Shown here: positions 48,901 to 57,799 of the stretch, piece after piece | Layout: every line of letters begins with the position of its first letter | How positions within the stretch are numbered: the stretch's first letter is position 1 | Assembly (NCBI GenBank): GCA_930367205.1 | Contig: OV884014.1 | Span: 112,915,138 to 112,979,137 of the forward strand | Length of the DNA: 64,000 nt | Origin: Acanthosoma haemorrhoidale | Taxonomy: Eukaryota; Arthropoda; Insecta; Hemiptera; Acanthosomatidae | Direction: 5' to 3' | Notes under the pieces: model-generated | What the model saw: the letters and a program-made list of their open reading frames with translations, nothing else | Told to the model about the DNA's origin: nothing | Database searches by the model: none | Program-made: the position numbers and the translations under genes

Positions 48901-50079
48901 ATTGACAGACAGACAGATTAATGAACCCTAAAAATGGTTAGGCTACTGGTCTAATAAATCTAATAAACTAGTTAACTTTTATTTATTTTGGTTTCAGTTA
49001 AATATAAATCGAGCTATAGTGTATATTGTGACTTGGCTGTGGATTATCTCCGTTGTCAAATAAGATACTGGGATCGTGTAAGTAATATATCAATCTTCTT
49101 CATATCATTTATTTATATAAAGTTATATTTTTAAACAATCAATTATTATATTTTAATATTTATTTGCATGAAGAGTTTTTCATTTCTTTATTTTGTGCTT
49201 TTAAATACTAAGGATAATACTATGTTGGAATTAAAATATTTTTTTTATTAATTAATCGCCTTACACCAAAATTGTTTTTTTTTACACCAGCAGGTATTTT
49301 ACAGAAGCACGGTGAAACATACCTTTATTTTTTAAAGCCCTCTCTGCCATCATAGCTATAAACTTGCAAAATGCTTTTCCCTCATTTTCCCTCACCCATC
49401 CTATTTAGCCACCTAAGTAGAATGACAATTTCACTCTTTACTCAATATTTGTAACTTTAAGCATTAGTAATAAATTTGTCCAGGTCAATTATTATATTTT
49501 AATATTTATTTGCATGAAGAGTTTTTCATTGCAATTTATTTTGTTTACATTAGGACTAATGAACATTTGTTTTTATTCCAAAATTATTACATGAAGATCT
49601 TCATTTCTTTATTTTGTGCTTTTAAATGCTAAGGATAATATTATGTTGAAATTGAAATATTTTTTTTTATTAATTAAATAATCGCCCTACCACAAAATTG
49701 TTATTCCATTATTTTTGTAAGCCCTCTCTGCCGTCACAGATATAAACTTGCAAAGGTTCTTGACAAAATGCTCACTCTCCCACCTAATTGACAACTTTGT
49801 TTTATTTTTTAATCGCTTAAACTAAAATTTCTTTAAAAAGACAGATATTTCAAGTAATGGAACCAATAGGACAATATTACTTGCCTGGAATGAGACCAAA
49901 TCAGAAACTAACAGTTTTATAAAATTAATGTGGGTGTTATGACAACTTTCCATAAAGATGTTACACTGGCTTATGGCTGCCACTTTACAAATTATACTCC
50001 ATATCGAAATATTAATTTATGTCTTATGTTTCAGGCTGGACTACCAAAGAATCTGAAGAGATGGAGCACAATACTATAA
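39918..50079 (+). CDS. Odorant-binding protein-like gene L3 with a Thr-Pro-Arg repeat extension (7 exons, 213 aa)
   Basis: Exons: 39918-39998, 41303-41531, 43886-43941, 44017-44052, 45998-46112, 48998-49077, 50035-50079 (TAA). Phases are 0,1,0,0,1,0. The signal peptide lies in residues 1-20 (Met-Lys-Asn, hydrophobic core, Arg-Ala-Thr-Ala). Residues 45-70 are Pro/Thr/Arg-rich with PTRP and three TTTRP units, then PPPRP: a likely extended, possibly O-glycosylated linker. The OBP domain follows with cysteines 94, 123, 127, 169, 183 and 192, giving C-x28-C-x3-C-x41-C-x13-C-x8-C. Further cysteines at 23, 30 and 111 could form a fourth disulphide. Exon 2 is 229 nt against 106 in L1 and 82 in L2. 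The start is fixed by homology with L1 and L2. AATAAA at 50198. Family role: secreted carrier of small hydrophobic molecules; the extension suggests a specialised secreted form. Confidence 0.82.
40382..41173 (-). mobile_element. Mariner-type deletion derivative, copy 2 (L3 intron 1)
   Basis: The 792-bp element has AAGGGTGTCCCAGAATT termini and TA flanks (40380-40381, 41174-41175). The minus-strand ORF 40824-40462 has the same internal junction as copy 1 (21984-22790), lacking the central catalytic region. A helix-turn-helix N-terminus lies at about 41060-40860, with frame damage. Antisense to L3. Confidence 0.85.
41357..41430 (+). repeat. 15-bp coding tandem repeat in L3 exon 2
   Basis: A 15-bp unit ACTACTACTCGTCCA is repeated in frame about three times with degenerate flanking copies. 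It encodes Thr-Thr-Thr-Arg-Pro. The last unit changes to CCTCCTCCTCGTCCA (Pro-Pro-Pro-Arg-Pro). No equivalent in L1 or L2. Confidence 0.9.
42283..43538 (-). mobile_element. Jockey-like non-LTR insertion with FADD reverse-transcriptase motif (family C)
   Basis: Flanked by a perfect 15-bp target duplication CTATAGTAAATTATT (42268-42282 and 43539-43553). The minus-strand ORF 43506-43039 encodes reverse-transcriptase palm motifs: Ser-Gly-Val-Pro-Gln-Gly-Ser-Val-Leu-Gly-Pro and then Phe-Ala-Asp-Asp. Frames break after that and the rest is C-terminal part and 3' UTR. The copy is 5'-truncated (about 1.26 kb). It sits in L3 intron 2 opposite to the gene. L1 intron 2 shows the related uninterrupted site near 14448. 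Confidence 0.85.
45450..45717. mobile_element. Inverted-repeat element, MITE candidate (L3 intron 4)
   Basis: Arms 45450-45490 and 45677-45717 are inverted copies of about 41 bp with a single mismatch (GGAGGGAT against GGACGGAT). Outermost text is TATATCTGTACCTCGG, with TA-rich flanks. The interior of about 186 bp has no coding potential. Absent from L1 intron 4. It could be a small non-autonomous DNA transposon or a transcribed hairpin. Confidence 0.65.
47341..47393. repeat. T-rich tract
   Basis: About 50 bp of T runs broken by CC pairs, in L3 intron 5. Low complexity. Confidence 0.8.
48573..48658 (+). other. Possible alternative terminal exon of L3
   Basis: After a T-tract and an AG (48571-48572), an open frame of 28 codons ends in TGA. 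Its phase fits the L3 exon 5 donor, since the single leftover base completes the first codon as Asp. Use of it would replace cysteines 5 and 6 with an Asn/Glu-rich tail. The frame also has coding-like composition. A fragment of another gene or chance is equally possible. Confidence 0.25.
49139..49710 (+). repeat. Internal duplication in L3 intron 6
   Basis: 49139-49330 and 49487-49710 both carry ATTATTATATTTTAATATTT, GCATGAAGAGTTTTTCATT and AAGGATAATA, then ATGTTG, in the same order. L1 intron 6 has one copy, so this happened after the L1/L3 split. Confidence 0.65.
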
Positions 50080-50197
50080 TTCTTGATTATATTTAGTGTT
50101 TACAATTCAAAATTGAATTTTTTTTTCTATATTCTAATTCATCAATTATATTTATATAAGTTCCAGTAAAATGTATTATTTTTTTGTATAATTTTAT

Positions 50198-50203
50198 AAT
50201 AAA
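50198..50203 (+). terminator. Polyadenylation signal of L3
   Basis: AATAAA lies 119 nt after the L3 stop, in 3' UTR text homologous to that of L1. Confidence 0.65.
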
Positions 50204-50597
50204 AATTCATCCATCTTTATAAATTTTTGTTTTTCATAAATGTTATTTTTTTACGTTTTGTAGTTATTAGATATTAAATAGGATAGCTTTTGACTTATTA
50301 TAAACTACTTAACTTTAAATATTGTTTTCGGAGATAGCAGGACATTGAAAACTGATCCCCAAGGTAAGAGAGCCCGAAGAGCTTACAATTTTGTATTCCT
50401 AGTTTGAGAAGTGTACTCAGACAGTCCTTTTCCGGAATTTTCTTAAAATTACATTTTTTCCTTTGCTTATTTACTTTATCTTATGGATAAACTATTAGGG
50501 TTCCGTAAAATCCAGTCTTTTTTGGGCAGCATTTGCAATGTATGGAAATCGTAGACAAAACCGAATAATGAGAACGTCCTTGGAGGATTTTTCGTCG

Positions 50598-50696
50598 GAA
50601 ATGCCCAAGACTCTGGGAACTGTCTACAGGGAATGCCCAAGACTATGGGATCTGTCTACAGGGAATTCCCAAGACTATGGGATCTGTCTACAGGAA
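50598..50696. repeat. 34-bp tandem repeat, three units
   Basis: Unit GAATGCCCAAGACTATGGGA followed by TCTGTCTACAGG, repeated three times with few changes. The surrounding 50220-50890 holds nothing else I can assign. Confidence 0.75.
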
Positions 50697-50892
50697 ATGT
50701 GAAAACTTAGGCTTATGTGAGGAAATTAGAAAGATAAAACCTATCTTTTTCCAGTCCCATTGGTAGTTCATGACAGGACCAATTGTAAGAAGGGACAGAG
50801 TTATGAAGAGGGGTGGAGCAGATAAATAAAATTGTTATTGCAAAGGGAGAGTTCCTGATTGCTTTGTATAGCTTATTTATTCTGTAATCCAA

Positions 50893-51583
50893 TTTTTCTA
50901 TTCCATTCCATTTCTCTAATCATTTTAGTAATAAAATAGAAAAAGTACGACACAGGTCTTACCAGCTTTAACACTTGCTAACTTCACCCAACCTGTCGCT
51001 TCGTCTCAAACTGATGATCTATAAATGTGTCCTCCGGCCAGCTCTGCTGTACGGTGCCCCGCTATTTACTCACTTGACTGACAATACAGCCAAATGTCTC
51101 CAACATGCCCAGAATGGGATCATGCGAAAAGTGGTCCGACATACCTCACTCGAGAGGTTAAAGAACGCTGACCTGCACCCGTTGCTTGGTGTGCCGTCGG
51201 TGGGTGAGTTCATCCGCCGGAGACACATAAAGTTTTTTGACTCGTTGCAGCACCTGACCAACCCAGTGTTTAACACTATGACCCCACCACCCCTCCCACA
51301 TCGATGGCAACAGACTGTCGGGGGAAAATTAGGTTAAGAATTAGTATGTAAGTTAGTTTTAAGTTTTATCAAAAAGGTGAGCCCCATCACCTTTATTAGT
51401 CAGTTTAGTCCAGTAACGTATAATGTGTATCATTATACTTGTTTATTCATTATATAATTTTTATAAAATAACAAAACCTGTATATAATGTAGCGATGCTA
51501 CAGGAAAAACAGAATAATTTGTAAATAGATTCGCCTGAGGATCTATAATTCTATATTATTATCAGTGAATTTAAAGGGGCTAT
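50893..51583 (+). mobile_element. Jockey-like non-LTR fragment (family A), best preserved
   Basis: The ORF at 50975-51337 is open for 120 codons. It begins Leu-Thr-Ser-Pro-Asn-Leu-Ser-Leu and includes Leu-Arg-Pro-Ala-Leu-Leu-Tyr-Gly-Ala-Pro, the post-polymerase C-terminal domain of jockey-type ORF2. It ends Arg-Trp-Gln-Gln-Thr-Val and TAG. A 3' UTR of about 240 bp follows, matching the other three copies. 5'-truncated. Confidence 0.78.
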
Positions 51584-51599
51584 GGGAAAAATTCTAGTC

Positions 51600-52240
51600 C
51601 ATTATTTATTTTCAGTGACATATTTTAGCTAACAATAAGGTTCAGGAAAGAAGAAAAGTGACAAGTAAGACAGAGAAACGAATGAAACGAAGATAACGAG
51701 TGGCAACAGTTAAGCAGTTAGATTGTTTGGCTTACATTCGAGAGTATCACACTCTTTACTCTCCGGTGATCCAGAGAAGTTATAACGGTATATCTGGACT
51801 CCATCCAGGACGATGCGAGAATCTTAGCTCTGCTAAGATGGCTACAAAGGCCCCACGAGGTGAACATAAAAAACTAAAATTACCTCCTGACCGGGCTTGA
51901 TGTTGAAGAGGAGTTCGAGGCGATCAAAGGAGCCTTCGAGAAAGAAGGTACCGAAACAAAGGAGCTGACCGAATGAAGGATATCCCCCGTCATAGTCACC
52001 ACTGCCCAGAACACCCGGGCGGTCATCCACGTTCGCGATTTTTACCTGGTTGTCTTCGAACAGGAGGGGGTGATTTGTGATGTGGTTTTTTTGAAGTTCG
52101 GCGTGACGTGCCAGGGATCACACGTGGAAGTGTGGCGTGAAGTACCAGGGATCACACGTGGAAGAGCTCGGCGTGAGCCAAGGGGGCTCCAAGAGACGGC
52201 TCAACCTTGGATGGAGGTATTTCTCTCTCCTGGCATAATA
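51600..52240 (+). mobile_element. Possible retroelement ORF1/gag remnant with a direct repeat
   Basis: GC-richer than its flanks. Broken frames decode Thr-Gly-Leu-Asp-Val-Glu-Glu-Glu-Phe then Ala-Ile-Lys-Gly-Ala, reminiscent of the N-terminal part of ORF1/gag zinc-knuckle proteins. A direct repeat of about 38 bp containing CCAGGGATCACACGTGGAAG lies at about 52100-52165. Family not established. Confidence 0.3.
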
Positions 52241-52261
52241 AGAAATTAACAGTTATTTTTA

Positions 52262-52682
52262 TTTTTTAATTAACAACAACTTTATTATGATAAAATTACA
52301 ATCTGCCTTGTTAGGCAATAAGTAACTGTGATAAATGTTTTCATTCCTACCATATTTACAACTTTCATTCACCAGTATTTACAAACATCCCAGAGATCCC
52401 CAAAGTCATGGTTGTCTCCTCCTTCGCGTGCGAAAGAGGTAGTGAATTCTTGGGAAGTCCCCCACGTCCCTCCGTCAGCCACGTCACTGGATAAGAGCCA
52501 ACGGACGCCGACCAAGAGCGCGGGAGCCACAGGCGCTCAGGAAATGATTGGAGAAACTGGTCATTGCCAGGACTCCCACTGTCATGTATTTATTACAGGA
52601 CACCACACCGCTGCCGTTTTAGGCTCCGAGGAGGATTATAGGGATGAGTTGCGGAATATAAAGACTGTGGTAGGGGACTAGG
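52262..52682 (-). mobile_element. Jockey-like non-LTR fragment (family C), short copy
   Basis: Starts with the shared 3' end AACAACTTTATTATGATAAA (reverse orientation). It ends just after GGAGGATTATAGGGATGAGT. Small deletions relative to the other copies. Confidence 0.7.
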
Positions 52683-54175
52683 GTTAACATTTATAATATA
52701 AACAATAATAGCTTAAATCAAATGATAAAATACAGGATTAGGTAAAACTGTAGTATATATTATATGCATTTCCATGAATGTCATAAATAGATACGTTATC
52801 AATTTTTAAAAATAAACCAAAAAAAAGGTTGGTAAATCACCAATATATATTATGTAAGGTAAACATACTAGATCGTTTCAGGAAATATTAACACTTGTAA
52901 TCAATCTCTTTGGGAGTATGTATTTTTTTTTTTTGGTTTTAAAGTCGTGAGAAACTCCACTAGAGATTTGAAGCTAAATAAACTTTTGGTGAGACAAGAC
53001 ATTGATGTATTTCACATAAATATTTTTTTAAAACTAAATTTCTACTGAAGAAAACTGCTACTAGTGATTGGCAATGATAGCTTAGTGAAAAACAGACACG
53101 GTTGTGGCTGACTACTGAGGTACGACACAGTGACTCTTGTGGGAGTTGAGCTTATGTTTTGGATACCTCTACAGACTGTTGCCATGACATAGACAGACAA
53201 CTGAAAATCACCTTCTCTAAACGCTAATCCTTATTAAATTCCGAGCGTTAACGTTACTGTCTACTTTACAGTAAAACTCGGTAGTTTTACCAGTCGGTAG
53301 TTTGGCAGTAAACCCTAAAGATTTTTTAACAAGTTAAATTTTTTTCCATCCATACTAAGTCATCTACACCTTGTGAAATTTCAGATTGATAGAATACACA
53401 CACGCAAACAGATAGACTAAAGACGACTGTACATATTCAAAAGTAGAACCTCCCTCTCTTCGGACTAGACAATAATTTTTCAAATTTTAGCGAACGAACA
53501 GCTCACCCCCGACAGTTCCACCAGGTATATTTTACGGCTGTCAGCCAAGTTACGAATGTGTCTCTCTCAATGATGAATTGTACTTGGGTTGGATCGTATT
53601 CTGGTTCAGATGTATTTAGATAATACTATTAGACAAGTACTGACTCTCTGCGGATGAAAATTCCCTATCCCATATTTTTGCACTACTCCCGACATTTTAG
53701 GGAATATAATTAAGAAACCTCTGGCATTGGTGTAGCCTTTAATAGTTTTACTTAACACAATTTCATTTCACATCCGAATCACTGCCGAACCAGGACCGGG
53801 TGACCACGGCACATTTTAAGAATTGGCTGAGTAGCCATAAGATTAATGAGTCTTTTAATTTACAAATGCTTTTAATGGTTGAATTTAATTGCCTCTATAT
53901 GGGCGACAATGTTTTTTGTTTTTTTATGTGACTTTTTATTTTAGCGACTGAGGATGATCTAGAGCTGTCGGAAACGTTATTGTTTAGTTAAATATATTTT
54001 GCAGAGACTGAAGAGTTTTTATTTAAATGGTCACTATTACTAAAATAATATTTGAGGGAAAAGAAACAGGGATGTTGTGGCCACCTCTTAATTACGAATA
54101 ATTAAAATTTCCCCTCATCTCAAATCATATTATACCTATCTATGTTTCCATATTTGTTGTTAATAAAGATTATGA
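52683..54175. other. Intergenic, unassigned
   Basis: AT-rich to about 53000, then mixed composition with no recognised coding or transposon features. A GGTAGTTT-containing direct repeat occurs near 53280-53300. Confidence 0.3.
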
Positions 54176-54960
54176 CGTCAGTGAGAGTAGAGGGAGGAGC
54201 TAGCGGGGTAAACAGCCGCAGGTGGGGGCCCATCCCCACCAGGGTGGACTAGCTATATAAGCAGTGGCAGTAGACCGGATTGACATAACGAACCGGACCG
54301 TCACGTGGAACACTACTCTCTTCTTTCTCTCTGCACTGGCGCCTGCTGCTCTACACAAAATTCTCTTTACACAATGGTCTTCTCATTCAACTACCTCTGC
54401 ATCTCTCTCTCCTAACCTCGCTATGTTTTAGTCCGGCGTTGTCAGACCCCACACCTTCCTAGTGGGAATCTCTGCCATCGTCTTGCTAAAACTAGCACAT
54501 CCTTGGGAGAGACGACGGTTGCCGTGGCCCTAAAACTTTTACCTAGTAGCGTTTCCCACGGCAATCCAATGTAGGTCTCTCCGGTTCACACTCGCCTTTG
54601 GGATCCGGACGGTTTTCGCCTACCCTTAGATACCAAGTGTGAATTTGTGGTCATTCCAAGACCACATAAACTACCTATAAACCTACCCTGTACCTCTTCT
54701 CCTGAACATAGTGCTTTGTCGGGGCACACACCTTCTAAAGATCTTATGGAGGCAGATCAAAGGATTAGGCTGCCCACCAACTAGGCCGGCAGCCAGGGTG
54801 AAAGACCACAGGTCCACCCGCTCGATCTCTTTCTTGGGGCTCGCCGGACGGCGGCTAAGAGGTTGTAGTGGCCCTAGCACGTGGCTGGCGTCTCCTCCCC
54901 ACTTTAGGGATACTCAGTTATCCCGACAAGGGACGTCACCTTTTTTAGGGCACTTCAAGA
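54176..54960 (+). promoter_or_regulatory. GC-rich block with TATA box, LTR- or virus-like promoter
   Basis: Abrupt GC-rich segment with CTATATAAGC at about 54251-54260. GTGGCAGTAG lies 6-15 nt after it and TTGACATAACG further on. Pyrimidine-rich leader text follows (CTCTCTTCTTTCTCTCTGC), then short overlapping ORFs on both strands (54683-54968) with no recognised domain. It looks like the promoter and leader of an LTR element or other mobile DNA rather than host intergenic DNA. Confidence 0.35.
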
Positions 54961-54974
54961 ATCTTTAAAGGGAT

Positions 54975-55345
54975 TTCATGGAGTCAGGGAAGGAGGGAGG
55001 CGGAAGTACAGTAATTTAAGCTCTGAGATAGCCATGCATAAAGGCAGCTAAGGGTTATGGCATGCAATATGAAAAGTAGGCATGCACGGAGGGAGGGAAG
55101 GAGGCAGGGGTACAGGCATTGAGGTAGAGAAGTAGACATGCATGGATGCAGGTATGGAGGAAGGCATGCTCAAGCATGCAAGTAGAATATAGGCAGGGAG
55201 GGAGGCAGACATGAAGAAAGACTGGGAGTGAGGCATGGGATCAGCCATTCATACAAGATAAGAAAAAAACTAACCGCAATATGCAGGAGTCTGTGCAGTA
55301 GCATTCAATGAAAACAATTAAGCTAATTAAACAGAAAACAAGAAA
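54975..55345. repeat. Purine-rich low-complexity region
   Basis: Irregular repetition of GGAGGGAGG and CATGCA-type words between 54985 and 55230. The frame at 55048-55248 (-) is a by-product of this. Confidence 0.6.
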
Positions 55346-55349
55346 GTAA

Positions 55350-55570
55350 CATTCCAATTGAGAGTCAACAACTATCTATATATAGTAAACTATTAGATAA
55401 AAATATTAAATACAAAAATACGTCAGAAAATATAATATATCTGTCTGGATGGTGAGGAGGTATCGTAAGGATGAAGATAATGGATGTTAGGAGATAGAGA
55501 ATTCCAGAGAGTAGTAGAGGGAACTAGGACGGAAGTGCTCATAACATAGATGGATCGAATGGCGTAGTAA
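55350..55570 (-). mobile_element. Non-LTR fragment (family B), 3' part
   Basis: Matches 26100-26365: AGTAAACxATTAxATAxAAAT, CTGTCTGGxTGGTG, AGAGAATTCCAGAG and CATAACATAGATGGATCGAATG in the same order. Confidence 0.65.
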
Positions 55571-55764
55571 ATTACAGAAAACCTTTCTGCTTGCATGCCT
55601 CAACCCCTCCCTGCCTGCCTCTATGCATGACTACCTTTCCACTGAGACTACCAATTTTTGGATGTATTATATTTCTTTTTTGGGGTTTTGTTGGCTGTTT
55701 TTGAAATCAATAACCCCTTTATTTTCATTTGTCAGCATGCCACTCTCGCCTGAGTCAAATACTC

Positions 55765-56294
55765 AAGGACATACAGCTCGAGACATTTTATTTGACATAC
55801 GAAGAAATACAGGTTGAGACATGTTATTTGACTTATGAAGACATACAGGTTGAGACATGTTATTTGACTTATGAAGACATACAGCTCGAGACATTTTATT
55901 TGACTTACGAAGAAATACAGGTTGAGGCATGTTATTTGACTTATGAAGAAATACATGCGATACATGCTATTTGACTTACAAAGAAATACAAGTAGAGACA
56001 TGTTATTTGACTTACGAAGAAATACAAGTTGAGACATGTTATTTGACTTACGAAGAAATACAAGTTGAGACATGTTATTTGACTTACGAAGAAATACAGG
56101 TTGAGACATGACATTTGACTTACGAAGACATACAGCTTGAGACATGACATTTGACATAAGAAAACATACAGTTTGAGTCACGACAATTGACATACGAATG
56201 CATGTAGCTTTAGACATGACATTTGATATACGAAGACATACAGCTTGAGACATGACATTTGGCATACGAAGACATGCAGCTTGAGACATGACAT
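55765..56294. repeat. 36-bp minisatellite, about 15 units
   Basis: The unit is close to GAAGACATACAGGTTGAGAC plus ATGTTATTTGACTTAC (36 bp). Since 36 is a multiple of three, frames stay open: 185 codons on the minus strand (56289-55732) and about 80 on the plus strand (55729-55974), each with a 12-residue period. The minus frame contains a Cys-Leu-Asn-Leu-Tyr-Phe-Phe-Val-type unit. Nothing else suggests a gene. Confidence 0.85.
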
Positions 56295-56449
56295 ACTACT
56301 TTTACGTTTATATATTACTGTATTGAGTAATGTGCCTATTTTATATACTGATGCTTTGGTTGACTGACATGAACTAAAAGTCATTAAATTGACAGTGTAA
56401 TTGTTCTCGAAACCTAGACGAGGCCTTTGAAAATAGTGTGATGCATCAC

Positions 56450-56604
56450 TGAGTTAATAAAGTTATCGGAATAGCCCCGAAGTTTGCCGAAGTTTTCCGA
56501 AGCGAAGCATCACCGACGGAGCGGTCCAGAGATCATCAGTAGCACGAAGCTCTCGGCACAGGTATGTCGTGCATCTGGCTCCTGGCTGGTCTTCTCGTCC
56601 CCAT
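56450..56604 (+). promoter_or_regulatory. Possible fourth promoter plus signal-peptide exon, remnant
   Basis: TTAATAAAGTTATCGGAATAG (about 56453-56473) resembles the AATAAAGTTATCCGGTATC block of the L1 and L2 promoters. About 95 nt on, 56564-56604 reads as a start exon encoding Met-Ser-Cys-Ile-Trp-Leu-Leu-Ala-Gly-Leu-Leu-Val-Pro followed by GTGAGT, the donor used by exon 1 of all three OBP-like genes. The phase (2) differs from theirs (0). CAG|GTATGT two codons earlier is a competing donor. No OBP exons were found downstream. Confidence 0.25.
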
Positions 56605-57573
56605 GTGAGTCGTAAACCTCTGTCAGCCATAATGTTCATGATTTCGTCGTAAACCGTCCGTTAATATTAAAAAAATATATTTATAGTACGTTTATTAATT
56701 TAAAAAAAAAATGTTTGTTTTTTAAAAAAAAATTTTAGTTTAAAGACCCAATAAACATCAAATGTACTCCAGTGTCCTCAACTGTTATTCTGTACACACA
56801 AGAAAAATAAAAGCTTTCAAACAAAACTGTTCGATGAAGTGATTGATTGAGTAATGAGTCCATTACAGAATACATACAATAAATAAGGTCGTTAAGATGT
56901 CTTTAATTTTTGCCCCTCCGAGGCATCAAGTAAAAACAGGAAGAACTCTAACACGAGACAGACAGCCTGACGATACACAGTTGAAAGCAAAAGGGTCTCA
57001 GATTTAAATTAAAAAAAAAAGTAAATAATAGACTGAAAACCTTCATTTATTTTTATTATTATTATTGCTTTTATTATTACTAGCATCACTGTTGGACCAG
57101 CTCTAGACTCCCTATAAATAGCAAGACAATATTTACAATAAATAAAACAATAAAAATAGAGAAATCACAGTTTAACCAATTGTTGTAGTCATAGTCCACT
57201 TATTGCCCGTCACACAATACATTTCAATTACCAGAATCAATTTGATACCTTAGTCATATTTATTACCAAGTAATTATTTAATGTTGTCAAGTAACAACTT
57301 ACACTATCGGCTATGCCGAAAACGATATTAAGGGCGTGTTGGATCAGTTTTGTACGTTTTATTAAAAAAATATTATTACTAAAAACTTACTGTTTAAATT
57401 TTTTTTTTTTTTTATTGTATTTTTTTCATTGATGTCTATTTATCACTTTAGTCTTTCTTTACAATGATATGTAATTCTTAAATATTTACACCTTATTTTT
57501 AACGTACTGTTTTGTTACTATAAGTTTATTAAGCTTATAAGGTTTATTGTTTTAAGTTTTAAACGAATTGCAG

Positions 57574-57798
57574 GGATTAGAAGAGAATATTATTTTCAGT
57601 ACCTCAAAAAATAATTTCATGAACACGTCGGAATGTTCAATTAAAAACCTAAAAAATACAGTGCTACCTAATAGTTGGGAATTACGTCTAGCGAAACACT
57701 CGTCAAATACTGAATCGTCACGTGAGCACGTCAGTTATAAATTCTATGTATTATTTAAATCGGTTCTCCGCGTCTATAAATGTTTGCTGAAGTCGTGA
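57574..57798 (+). other. Candidate terminal exon, unknown product
   Basis: Follows GCAG and stays open for 74 codons to TGA. Composition is coding-like and Lys/Ser/Asn-rich, with Ser-Trp-Glu-Leu-Arg-Leu and Tyr-Lys-Phe-Tyr-Val-Leu-Phe-Lys near the end. Its phase does not fit the candidate start exon at 56564. Could be chance. Confidence 0.2.
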
Positions 57799-57799
57799 C

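Larger units (their letters stand above)
37880..50215 (+). repeat. Segmental duplication, L3 copy
   Basis: Collinear with 8790-19700, from the shared GACCATTGTGGATTTTxTTxAACAAAATTGCACTG start to the AATAAAAATTCA after the gene. Carries four things absent from the L1 copy: mariner derivative 40382-41173, jockey-like insert 42283-43538, inverted-repeat element 45450-45717 and an internal repeat in intron 6. Lacks the solo LTR, the BEL fragment and about 290 bp of intron 2 (L1 14153-14443). Confidence 0.8.

Noticed and set aside
55732..56289. 185-codon minus-strand ORF as a repeat-protein gene
   Set aside because: It lies wholly in the 36-bp minisatellite. Its openness follows from the unit length, with no promoter, introns or homology.
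57574..57798. Joining the exon candidate at 57574 to the start exon at 56564 as one gene
   Set aside because: The donor phase of 56564-56604 (two bases left over) puts an immediate stop in 57574, so the two do not form an ORF.
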